Assembly: GCA_963070105.1 (NCBI GenBank)
Contig: OY718806.1
Span: forward strand, 3,196,865-3,260,864
Source: Litomosoides sigmodontis
Lineage: Eukaryota; Nematoda; Chromadorea; Rhabditida; Onchocercidae
Length of the DNA stretch: 64,000 nt
Direction of reading: 5' to 3'
Positions 1 through 12,000 of this stretch are shown here, in pieces. The translations under genes were made by a program, and so were the position numbers. Numbering within the stretch: position 1 is the stretch's first letter; every line of letters begins with the position of its first letter. The notes beneath the pieces are model-generated. The model searched no databases and was not told where the DNA came from. It was given only the letters and a program-made list of their open reading frames with translations.

Positions 1-3000
1 ATTTTCTACAACAAAAGTTCTTTACCAGTATATTTTTTACAGTGAATATGAACTGTATATAAGATGGTGTTGACTTGTTACGGTGATTTTTGCTATTCAT
101 TTTCCAGTTATGGTTTTTGTTGTTTTGCCGCATTTTTTTGAAATAATTAAATGTTTGATGTTTTCTGCATTTCCTCTTTTTGATTTATTTAACGTTTTTA
201 CATTTAGTGTTAGTTCATTGCCAGTTACTTTAATGCTATATTTTGGAATTTCACTTTTTTCTTTTTCTTTATTTGTGGGTTTGTTTTAAGGAATACCTAC
301 ATCTAGCAGTGACAAAGGGACAAACGTAGTGCTTAAAATGTAGAAATCAGTCAACAAAATGTATTTTTGTTCTTTTTTTCCTTGGATCGTCGGCTTTCCA
401 ACCTCCGCATACAGCGTTCATAATGAACGGGTGTTGCATTTATTCTTTTTCATATGATATCGGAGTGTTATGCATTCAGCGAAAACATACCCTATGTAAA
501 GGATAATGTTATGGTCTGGTAGACATCTCAAAACAGCATTTCCATCTTTCATATGGAACCCATTTTGAAAAGGTGCAATACGGGATTGTCATATCCGTAA
601 ATGCTATCCATGTTTGGTGTAATTTTTGAAATCTTCATTTGCCGTGAAATCAAATATACCTTTTTTTTTTTAAATATGAGTGTCCACCTAGAGCTGCAAT
701 ATATTAATGGGTATATATATAATACATATACATATATGCCTTTTCGAAGATTGGATGCAGGAATCCGTTTTGTAAAGCTACGCAAGATGGTTTCAGTATA
801 AATCCCAACCCACTCAGATCATAACAGTGGTAGTTCGGTTGTGTTCCATAATTTATTGGAGTGTTGTCTCTTGAATTCTCGAAGTGACAGATAGTACCAT
901 TTTAGACCAGTCGTTGACAGTATGTACATTCGTCCGCTTGGTTGAGGTGTGTATTGCGAATGCTTAATGAGTGAAACTTGGTATGTACTTCGTGACATAA
1001 AAGTGGCACGAGAGACTCGTTGTTTTTAGCTTCATTATTATGGTATGGTAGATGACAGCATACAACGTAACGAATCGTAGGGCAGTTCTCTCGTGAGGTA
1101 GAATGTTCAACGCCATTTTGGCAAAAGTGCAAAAATCTTGGTGCTCACCTGCTAAGAGAAGGGTTTATGTGTCTTGGTGACATTGAAAATGTCTGATTTT
1201 AAAAACAGAGAAATGACAATTCTTTGGAACATTTGAATAGGGATTGTTCCAAAGCATTGTTCACCATTATCCATTATATCGCTAAAGTTCTCGATATGTC
1301 TGGCCTGTTGAGCTTATCTTTCACATTCTAAGTATATGCTAAGCAGTTCGTTTTTACCTACTGAGGTGAGTGTTTCGGATGTGAAGATACCGCAGTTAAT
1401 ACGCAAATGATCAGATGTGTTCGGCTCATTCGTCGTTTATGAGAAAAATCATGCGCGAATAGCGTGGCGATTCGTTTCTCCTCAATTTTCGCTGATTGCT
1501 TTTTGCTGATCTTAGCAAAGAATTTTGTTGAGTTTATGTATGGTCATTTACAAAATACACCTGGTAGTTTGCAGCTCAGGCGGCTTTTCGCTTCATGCTT
1601 TAGTTCTGATCAAATAAAAAGGAATGTTGGTTCGGTAAATGTTCATATATTTAATAATTTAATATGGTTTCATGTTGCACAATGCCGTAATACACAGTTT
1701 ATTTGAATATTACATTAGATAGTTTCATGATGTAAAATAAGAATTATGTTGTATACAGTCGGATAATTTCGAAGAATGTTGCTTTAGCAGTTCAAATATC
1801 GCGCAGATTATTTTAAGAAAAGGTGATGAAGGGCAGCTATCGGCTATGAATTCTAATTATTGTATGCAGATATTTCAAAATTCCTTCACACATATCCTTA
1901 TATTAATACTGCTGAAATGATGAATCGGGACTTACATAAAGCAAAAAATTAAAGATGAATGTCTTTTTCCCTTGAACTGATATTATTAAACTTCAATTCT
2001 TATTCTACCTATAAACTGTGGGACTATTAATTTTGCTCTATATAGCACATTAAATACTAAGAATCAAAGTTGACAGCTACTTCTGAAAAATTTAGAAGTA
2101 CTGGCTTGATAGATGAGGATTCTCCTGAGGACATATGGGAGATAAGCCCGTGCATAGTATTGTAGAAGTTTTGCTAAATTGGTGTTTGCACAATTTGCAG
2201 GCACTACTACCTCGGCAAACTCAACGAACTGATTAATAAGAACCGAGCCTCCTCTGTGAATGCTATTCCGATCATTTCTCTGTCAACTTTATCTCTTCCT
2301 TCTTGTAAACATTTTCCATTGCTTTAACAAGTGTCGGAATGTTTGGTCGTTACCGGTTTCTTTTGAGGAAATGAGTGAGAAGAATTCTTTCTTTTTCTCT
2401 ATTGTCCTTAATATCGGAATTTTTACTTGCAATGAAAAGTCAGTTTGTAGTTAAATATTTCAAGGAGTGTAAATTCCTCACACTGTTTAGCTATCATCAT
2501 TAACTGTAGGGAGCAAATGTGACTCGACCTCATTTTTGTTTCCTAACTGATTAAATTGTGACATAAAATGATTAAATTGTAACATAAAAGGTAACGTTAG
2601 AAAAAATCTTAAAGAGTATAAAATTTATTAATTCAGTTGTAGAAATGTGGTGCATATATGCTTGCGTCATAGCTCACTGAGATAAGTAAGTAAGCGATGG
2701 AATACAAAATAAGTGGAATGGCGCTAGTTTGCAGCGTTTGTCTAACTCGAAAGTACTTTCATGTATAACAAATTGCCATGTTGTTGCCTGACTCTTACTT
2801 ACCTCCCCGTTTGCTTTGTACATCCAATCCACAATGAGCAGCAGCAGTATGTAGCATTTTTAAAATCCTTCCCATTCTCAACATCTTCTGCATGAGAAAA
2901 ATTTTCAGCTCTACCAAAATCTTCATATTACGAACTCACTTGTCAACAACGACAAAAAAACTAGAACTAATCTCTTAGAATGAATGATAGAATAGAAAAG

Positions 3001-3142
3001 AGGTGAAAATGCTTTATCGCATTAATTTCGATTTCGTTATTAATTACAACACGAATTATCATCCTGTTGAATGAAAATTAAGTTAAGATTATTTAGTGTT
3101 TTTACAACGTACACAATTATTAATAGCTCATTGGAATTGCTC
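1..3142. other. Left-hand non-coding stretch
   Basis: No supportable gene is seen here. Open frames are short, AT-rich and lack both family resemblance and matching splice sites. One hydrophobic run at 2260-2304 is followed by a GTAAAC donor-like site and could be a signal-peptide exon for the membrane-protein gene that begins at 3143. Its reading phase did not join cleanly to that gene, so it is not annotated as an exon. Confidence 0.5.
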
Positions 3143-4686
3143 ATGGCTCAAGTACCTCCATCGCCGTGGTCCAGATGGGATGAACCAGGTTAATTTTTAA
3201 TTCAGAAGCCATACAATATTCTTATATTGCCAATATTTTTATTTGATAACCAGCAAACTTTGAATAATTTTTTTTCAATTCCTTTTTTTGCCTTTAAATT
3301 TTGTTTGTGTGTTTGGAGTGAACCTATATAAGTTGGGTGTTTATGAACAAAATAAGTGGAATGGTGCACTATTTTTTTCGCCTTCTGGGTATCACTGTCT
3401 TCATCAGACGTAACTCTTTTAAACGACATTCTCATTATATTTATCCAGTTATTGATTTCAAAATATTTATGCTTCAGCGAAACTTTTGTGGAGATTTTCA
3501 GGTTATCGATATGTGTCAAATAAGACCAAACTGCCATTTCCGTTGCAATACGATAGTGGATTTGAAAATCCTGGATTGCAGTTTGGTAATGCAACACGAC
3601 AAAGGTTGGTTGGAGTTGGTAGACTCCTTGAGCAAAAAATAAATCGTAAGTTAATAAAATTACAGTTTTTAGGAGTGTTGAGTTTGAGTGAATGTTTGAA
3701 TGAAAAAAATAAAGGTTTATGATGACAACCTGTTCTATATCATAGAATTATGAAATTATCAATTTCAAATTCAGTCCAACAATTAACTAATTAAATAGCG
3801 CAGTTAAGTTCACCATAATGTAATTCAAAGGTGTAATTTTTGACATTAACTAGCTATGATTTTTATGAAGCTTCCTTCTTAATTAATTAATGATAGTCCT
3901 TTCTGAGTTCGAAATGCTATTATTTATTCGTTAAATTATGTTGTAAGTATTGATATGAAAGATATTAATTAAATGTTTATTTTCTTCTATTTATTTGGAA
4001 GAATTAATTTAAATTTAAAAACTTTTCCTTCTAATTTTTAAAACTAACTTGCAGTAAACGATGCGAATTTTGTTGACTGTATGTATGGAATGGAAAATTC
4101 TCCAATTCGTACCATCGAAAAATGTTTGGTAAATATTGGATGCTGTGAAACGACATGTTGCAACAAAAATCGTTCATGGTTGCCTATTTCCTTTCAGTTC
4201 TTGTTTTAAATGAGATCGCACATTTATACTATATTTAATAGGTTTTTTTTTACCTGCGAAATAGATTTCGATTGCTATGTAGATCTCAGAAAGATGGAGA
4301 TTAGGTGAAAAAATTAAGGTGCCATTTTAGGCAGGAAAAGTATACCTGGGCAGTTGCACTCCTTGCTGTATTTTGTGCTGTGGTACTTTGCTCAATGTTT
4401 GTGATATTATTTTGTTGGTTACATAATCGAGCCAGAGATAAGACCCAGAAGCGGTTCATTAGCCAGTCAATAGATGGACTGAGTCCAGCAATATCACAGG
4501 TTTGTTCCAAACATAATATTTTAAGCTTTCAGAGCATTTTGAATTTTAGCTATCGCAATCCAGTTTCAGTTAACTTGAAGTTCAAACATTAACTCTGGAA
4601 TTAATTTGCAGGCAAATCTAACTGCAATCGAAAATCGAAATGAAAGTGGTTATTATCCATACGTTGGTGGACCTAATCAGTACTGA
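3143..4686 (+). CDS. Small single-pass membrane protein, Cys-rich ectodomain
   Basis: Five exons join with matching phase: 3143-3188, 3502-3645, 4055-4178, 4331-4499 and 4612-4686, giving 185 aa. The start is the first ATG of the frame (MAQVPPSPW). Residues about 60-105 hold a cysteine cluster (C, then IGCCETTCC), suggesting a disulfide-bonded module. One hydrophobic segment follows (AVALLAVFCAVVLCSMFVIL, about residues 112-131), then a basic stretch (HNRARDKTQKR) and a short tail ending YPYVGGPNQY. No signal peptide is visible, although Cys-rich domain followed by a membrane segment suggests type I or III topology; an upstream exon may be missing. The exon 3 donor (ATG|GTTGCC) is weak, but it restores the frame exactly. 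The family is not recognised; nematode CX-module membrane proteins have a similar plan, but the cysteine spacing does not let me assign it. Confidence 0.72.
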
Positions 4687-6071
4687 TATGTTTTCAACTG
4701 TGAAATCAGTACACAAATCGTGTATTAAGAAATCAACGTTTTCCTATTTTTCGTTCACTTTATTTGTTTTCAGTGAGAAAAAAATCCGAATTTTCTTTTC
4801 AAAAGCTCTACCAATACTTCATTATAACAAACAAGAGTATGTAATGTCATCAGTACGTGATATCCTTCTTGCTTTTAGTAAGCAAAGGGTTAAATAAAAG
4901 CAAAAACCTTATTATGTATTCCTTTTCAATTATTTTTCTTGCACATTTGGTATGATGCTGACGTTATGCAGTCATGAACATATTCGAAATTAGCATCAAT
5001 TCAAATTTTTTTAATCATTTTGCGGGATATTTATGCTTTTTCAAGAGTGTGATAATAGTTTTAATAAAGATATGATTCAGGAAAATCTTTGCTTCATTCA
5101 TTCCCCTCATTTGGGAGAAAAGGGATGTGTTTAGTAGAAAAGGGATGTGTTTAGTAGCAGGAAAGGGATGTGTTAAGTAACACATTTGGCAACTACTGGA
5201 AAGCATATACTGGAATTGAAGAAGTTAAAAGGAACTATTTAGTTGTATATGGTCGATGGCGCCTAATTCAGCTAATACCTGTTCATTAATTAGTCCGTTA
5301 ATAGACAGCAAAAGTTTCAACGGATTAGGTATGATGCAGTACATAATGACTTTATGTACTTGAAACCGAATACAACTTCAGACATTTTCCTCTCACTGGC
5401 TTTCTTCCATCCTTGATAATGATTACGGTACATAAATCATTATATCGACTGATGTATATTACTGGCTTCAATAATTAACATAACCTTACTATAACATACT
5501 CGATCGAACTGTACATGACATCCTAAAGAGGTCTGCAATGCTAACAATTAATCTAACCTATTTCTTGCACAACCTTCCAACATCATCAACATTATTTGCT
5601 AGTTGAATTGTCCATTTTTCTCACTTGCAATCGACTAGTCGGTATTTAACGATATTTTTTATCCTCTTCAATACTCTTAAAAGTGTACTTTATGTAATTT
5701 TTTGCAGAATATTTATGCATTATGGTAAAATGCCCTAATTAAATTGCTAACTAATTTCTTGTACTAAAATTTATTGTAACCAATTGTTACAAACAACAAT
5801 ATCATGCGTTGAAAAATTGTGCAGGGATGAAAAATACGTAAGAGAGTATGACTTAGATGTGAAATGCAATTCCGTTTGCTAATGCTGTAATCACAGAGAA
5901 TAACGGTTTAAATTAGACGTTTGGATGATTAATTATCAAGATCAGGTAACTATGCAGCAAAAAGATAAATTATTTTTGAAACGGAAGAATTTTCTCCCAT
6001 ACATTTTTCTAAATTTTGACAGCCAAAAAAACGGGACAGTTGAAGAGTGGTTGATTGTATAACAAATTCAT
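4687..6071. other. Intergenic, convergent 3' ends
   Basis: The region lies between the convergent ends of the small membrane-protein gene and the Tincar-like gene. It is AT-rich and holds no supportable coding sequence. The only structured element noticed is the short tandem repeat at 5116-5180. Confidence 0.55.
5116..5180. repeat. Three-copy 20-bp tandem repeat
   Basis: The unit gaaaagggatgtgtttagta occurs at 5116-5135 and again, identically, at 5136-5155. A degenerate third copy (gaaagggatgtgttaagta) begins at about 5161 after a short insertion. Confidence 0.85.
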
Positions 6072-9000
6072 CTAAACAACGCTGGTCGCAAACTCAGCTG
6101 AATCAACAACGCGATTTGGTTGTCCACTGAGACGAGCATTTTCTGCAGATTCATTACTGGATGTTAAACTGTAATTAGCTGAGTCATCTTTACGCGAACC
6201 ACCAACGCTACTCTTAATGTGATGACGTGTTGAGGTACTACCAGTAGCAGCTGTGACACGTATTGATTTTGTTGGTTGTTGTTGAGCTCTCAGCGTTCGA
6301 TCTCGATCATCATCCTCCAAATGTGATGTTGCAGTGTGCTCACGACCTAAATTACCATGCAGACTAACAGTACCAGATGTACCGCTATTTACGAATCGCC
6401 CTCCATCGTAAATGTTTTGTGAATTGGGTGATCCTGATGTGGGCGCTCTTTGCGATGAATAATTACTTGCACTGCCTTGACTAGTTAGTGTCGATGTAGG
6501 CGTGGTACATTGATCTTGCTGAATTGTACTAGTTGCTGATGAAGCCTAAAAATTATCATAATATAAAAAATTAATGCGTCACGTTTACTGATTTGAAATT
6601 CACTCAATAAGTGGTCAGTCATGCTGTGTTGCTTCAAGTTGTAACAAGTTCTGCTTACAGTAAGCAATGCAAGCAGTGCTGTGTAACAATGCTTATTTTG
6701 TTATCACACCAAACTCATATTTAAAAAAGTTAGAAGCACACGAAAAAAACAACATTCCTCTCATATTTTCAGGCAAATAATTGAAAAAGTTTTAATTTCA
6801 TTTGCTTATATTGCACTGCACAAAAATTTGCACGTTCATATTAGTATCAGATTACTATTGCAAAACGAATTATAAGTAATATTTGAGAGGGTGTGATAGA
6901 AATAACAAACGGATTCTCAAACAGTAGTAACTCACGCGGATAAGCATGAAACCGTACTTCAAATATAAAAGACCTAAAAAAAGGAGAAATATCTTGATAG
7001 TTATGGTTATGGGATGTTTTCAAAAAAATATGTAGTTTGTTTGCCCCTGAAAACACTTGATTTCATAAATTCTGATGCAAAGCTGTGCGACTTCATTGCA
7101 TCGTATTTGAAATCAAAATGTAAATTCGGATCAAAAAACGAAGAAGACTTAGCACTCACTCATTTTGAAGTAATAGTAACAATTCAGAATTTCAGTAAAG
7201 CAATTTCTATGAAAGGAAATAAGTATACCTTGTCAAATGATGAGAAATTTGCCCAGTCAACCGACTGAGGGATTTTCGAAGTTTGCCGCTGCTGTGACCA
7301 GTTTCCGTAGATGAATCCAGCATCGGAGCTTTTCTGTTGCTGCTCTTGCTGAACACTAATTAGCTTATGTGAATCGATAGTTGGAGTAGCACTATTGAAT
7401 GATGACAATTTTACGTTAGAAGTTCTTCGGTACGGTGAATGTTCTCTGGAAGCATTTTGTTTACTTGTACCAGAAACTGGCATTATACATCTCCAACTGT
7501 TCAAAGGATTAAAGTGTGATTTCAAATGGTTGATTGAATAATTGAATGATGGAATGGGAAAAGTGGCAAACCTGCTGGAAATAGATGCTCGTATACCCAA
7601 CCGATTTTCAGTAACGGGACTATTTCGTATGGAAAACAATGAAGGTGATCCGCTGTTCATGATAATATTTTGCGACTGAAATCGAAGAATTAACTAAACG
7701 TAGATAGGACTAGAGGAGTATTTTCTTTTAAAAATATATAGTTGGAGTTTAATAATATATATAAGTAATGCTGAAGAGGGAACCAGTGTTTTGTTGTAAG
7801 TACTGCTCAAATTTCGACTGCCTTGAACTGCTTGAGCACCTTGCACAGTAGCTTGCTGCATTAATTGCTGATCCTGAAGAACACGAATCTACAAAAATTG
7901 GTAAAATAATGCTGCAAATGCCTATTTTATTAATTCATTCACCATATTTCTATCATGCAGCAAAGTGAGAACTTCACAGAATTTTCAGACAATTCAGAAC
8001 TTCCAACTTCGCATTTTTCAGACATACAGCACAATCACAGCAAAATTGATGAGAATTCATTTTGAACCTGATGTCGGCCATGTGTTGCATATGCTCCGTA
8101 CGAAAGACTCGTACTTCCAAATCCATTGCTAACTGCTCCGTCATCTTTGGAATCACGTCTTCGTGACATTGTTGTTTCCCTCTGCCCGGTCCCGTTTTTA
8201 TGAATTGAAGCATACGCCTCATGTTGCTAAACAATGATTCCGCTGTAAGGAAAAGCTACAAAACAGCTTGGAAATGATTTCAGCAACATGAAAACCATTG
8301 TCTGACAAAAAGACTATTTTGAAATTTAAATAATACCATAGTTTAAGCACTGTACCAAGCAAAATACAGCAAAAACTTTGGATACTTCATTTATCATATA
8401 TAAAAATCTATAAGCAGTTGGAAAGGACACGTATGTTCACCGTCAAAAGTGTACTGTTCCCATTACATGCATTTATTGAGTTCTGTCGTGATGGCCTTCG
8501 GGTATTTTGCAGCATTTGCCAGTTGCTGCTCGCTACATACTCCGTTCCTTGAGTTCCCTGAAAAATGAATTCCTTTTGTTTTTAATAATATCGTCTAGGA
8601 AGGAAATGGCCATTGAATTCAGAAAAACCACAACTTCAACGAAGTTTAAAAAATTTCACTCTGAATCCTTAAAAAACTAGTAAACCTGAAGATGTGAACA
8701 ACACAACGTCTCACAAAAGCAGCCGACCTGGAATGTTCCAAATGTATTTCTAGGTGCGGATACGTTTGTTGAAATCTTTGCCTCACCAGCGTATTTGGGA
8801 ACATTCATTACATTCCGTTTTTGCAATGAATGAGTGATTTGCGGCTGTGAGGTGTGAGCAATCTGTACAACAATGCAGAAAAGGTTAAAATTCCAGTTTG
8901 TAAATTGTTTCAATGAAGACAAAATAGTGTAATCTCTAAATTGTTCTCAAATTGAAACTCTCCTTTCTACCATCAAAAATTGCTAGAATAAGAAGTGCAT

Positions 9001-12000
9001 AACATTTGATCAACATGCCGTATGGTAGGCAACGGTGGGTGACAAGTTCTCCTCGCTATTTCGTCGATGAGTTGCGGACGCATCAAGAAGCCGATTAATT
9101 TCCGGCGTTCCTTTCACACCTTCAGGTGGAACTCTTCTGAAGAAAAAAAATGGTTCGAAGATTACAGAATATTATGAGTAATAGGAAAAAATCAACGGTA
9201 GAGTGAAATAACTAATTGAAAGTAGTAATTAAGTAAATGGAAAAACGAGGATGGCAATGTATCAAAAGAAACCTCGTTGTGGGTGACTGTGCACTACTTC
9301 CTTTCAACCAGTAAATACCTTCATTCGCTGTACCAATTCCACTTTTCTGTGTCTGCCGCAGTAGAGACTTTTTAACTATGGGATCATCGGTGAGATACAT
9401 CTGAAATTTTCCAGTTCTGATCATTTTTCATTTAAAAAAGCCTCATCCATCAGTAAATGTTGATGAGTGAAAGAAAAAGCATTTAAAAAATCGGACTTCA
9501 ACCTGGTCGCCATGCATCAATATCAGTGCATTTTTTAGTTCTGATGGTTTCTTCTCCATAATTTTCGTCGGTGAAGCGATCATCGTCTGAGGCCCATTCT
9601 GTAACTCCTCAGTTAGTCCAAAAATTCTTTCCTGCTTTTTCATTGAAAATCAAAACCACTAATTCAGTTTTCTCAAGCTATGCATTATGCATTTCTTTGA
9701 GAGACGAGAAATTTCAAACATCTAGCCACTTCTAACTCAAAAGAATAGAGAAATGAGACTTATTTCTTACTTGAAAAGCAATGATTTCGTGAACTTGATG
9801 AACAACTTTGAAATTCCAATCTCTTTTAAGCGTAAGTATAAGCCATAGAATAATCCAGGCAAAGAGAAAAACAATATCAATAACGATGCAAGATAACAGA
9901 AGCGCCTTTTCTTCATGCTAAAAACAAAACTCCGATTTCTTAATCTTCTTTTTTCCCTATGCTAATCTCATCACCAAACACCTTTTCTATTTTGACCACA
10001 AGGCGCTTAGAAGATGCTGAGGCTGTACAAATTTTAAATTTAGACAACCATATACACTAAGCATTTTGCATACTATTCAAAACTGTCATAAAATACTTCA
10101 TGCATTATGAATTATCTTCTTATTTTTTCCCAGCAAAAAAAAAAAACAAAATATGCCGATTATTTGATGAGAGTTTGTGAACAGTTGGGCAAACAGTTTG
10201 ATTACCTGATAGATAAGCATGTGCGCATAAATTGTGGGAGCTTTGACGATAACAATTAAAACAAGCAAAATTATTGCAAAAATGTGAGGCGCATATCTAA
10301 AACTAATTAAATTATTGACATTAATAAAAATTCACTCCAAAATGGTTTTCAACTAAACTAAAATTAGAAACAAAATTCATTTTAAACAATTATTCCTATA
10401 CATCGTTATTACATCAATTGTTGGCAAAAGTTCACAATTTCTTTTAACTATAATTTAAAACGTAGAAATGTACCAAAACACACACATACCCATCGCAACA
10501 TAATCTAGCTCGTGGCATATTAGGTGAGCTTCGAAGACGATACTCTGAATATTCACTCTGCGCACCATTAATACTACCGGCCTGACTTCGAAAGGCACTC
10601 CTTTGTCGCATAGCTGACATGCTTATCTGATAGGAATATTATAATTTCTAAATGGTTAAATTTATCATCACCCTTAATAATGAATTATAATGAATTCATT
10701 GCGCTTACAAGATTTTGATTGGGAAAACTTTCAAAGACAACTTACGAAATATTTGCTATAACCATACATATACAATGCGATAGGTGCAATACTAATAAGT
10801 GTAATTGTCGTAACATACGTTGCAATAATTGCGGATGGATGATAAATTTTTAAAGGACGTGAAAAGATCAAATATTGTCCTAAATTAAGAGTATTAATTA
10901 ATCTAATAAGTATGCTGAGAACAGGACTGGAAAAGGAAACCTTGAAATAAAACTTATCGAAATTCGTTTGAATATGAACTAAAGCTGAAATTTTACTTAA
11001 AAAAAACTGATTATAATAAGGTGCTAACAACATACCGAGACCAATCGGCCGGATGCTGGCGTAGTTTGTTTCCTGTATGCGATGAAGAACACTAAACCCG
11101 AGATAAGACCAAATAACCGTCGCCGAATAAATCAACAAATGAAGAGAAAATATGAAACTAAACGGTTTGTTGGTGTGCCAGAAAACCGCTGAATAAGCGC
11201 ACGTGTAGACAAATAGTGCAATCAGTAAATTTACGAACTCCAGCGGTATCCCAAATAAACGAGCATGCATTAGTACTGAATAATATTTTAATTAACTTAC
11301 GTTCTTAATTGTTGCTAAATTTTAGGTGAGGCAGATAATATCACTTAGCTTTGTATTATTTGTGCTCTAGCAATTGTAGTAAGACTTACTTGGTAATAAA
11401 TTAGGACTAATTGGTGTAGCAATCAAATCCTGTGAGGATATACGAAAACCCTTCAATCGGCTATCGAGCATCGGTAGATTTGTTGCCAGTTGCCGAGCAC
11501 GTTGATATATAAAATCAAGCTCTGTGTTCAAAAAATCACCTGGAAATTTTGGGAAATTTTTTTGAAGAGATGTTTTCTGGCATTTTCAATAGTAGCTTAA
11601 AAAAGTGAAGAGAAAACTTTGACTTTTCTAGTTACTTATAATCCATAATTAGTTCCTACATTAAGCAAAGAAATTTCGACCCTAAAATCTTCGACACAAT
11701 TTTCGACGCAATTCCCAACTTAGCAGGACAAAGCTTTCATTTCCTAGGACAAGTACATAGCTGAAATAACGGAATCGCCTAGTGTAAATGACTTCCAACA
11801 ACTTAATGCTATCATTTAACTGAAGTATTCTGAAACGCGGACGCGACTTAACTGTCAGAAGACATAGAGGAGTTTACATGGGTCAGATGATGCTATACCT
11901 TTCTACTACAAATGCTGCATGCTTTTTGTACCAGAAGTTATTTATGATATTATAATTTACTTGAAATTAATACTTCAAACTTATCAATTTTAAACTGTCA

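Noticed and set aside
10731..11270. Single 179-aa membrane protein read as its own gene
   Set aside because: It is an internal exon region of the Tincar-like gene; flanking exons join in phase on both sides.
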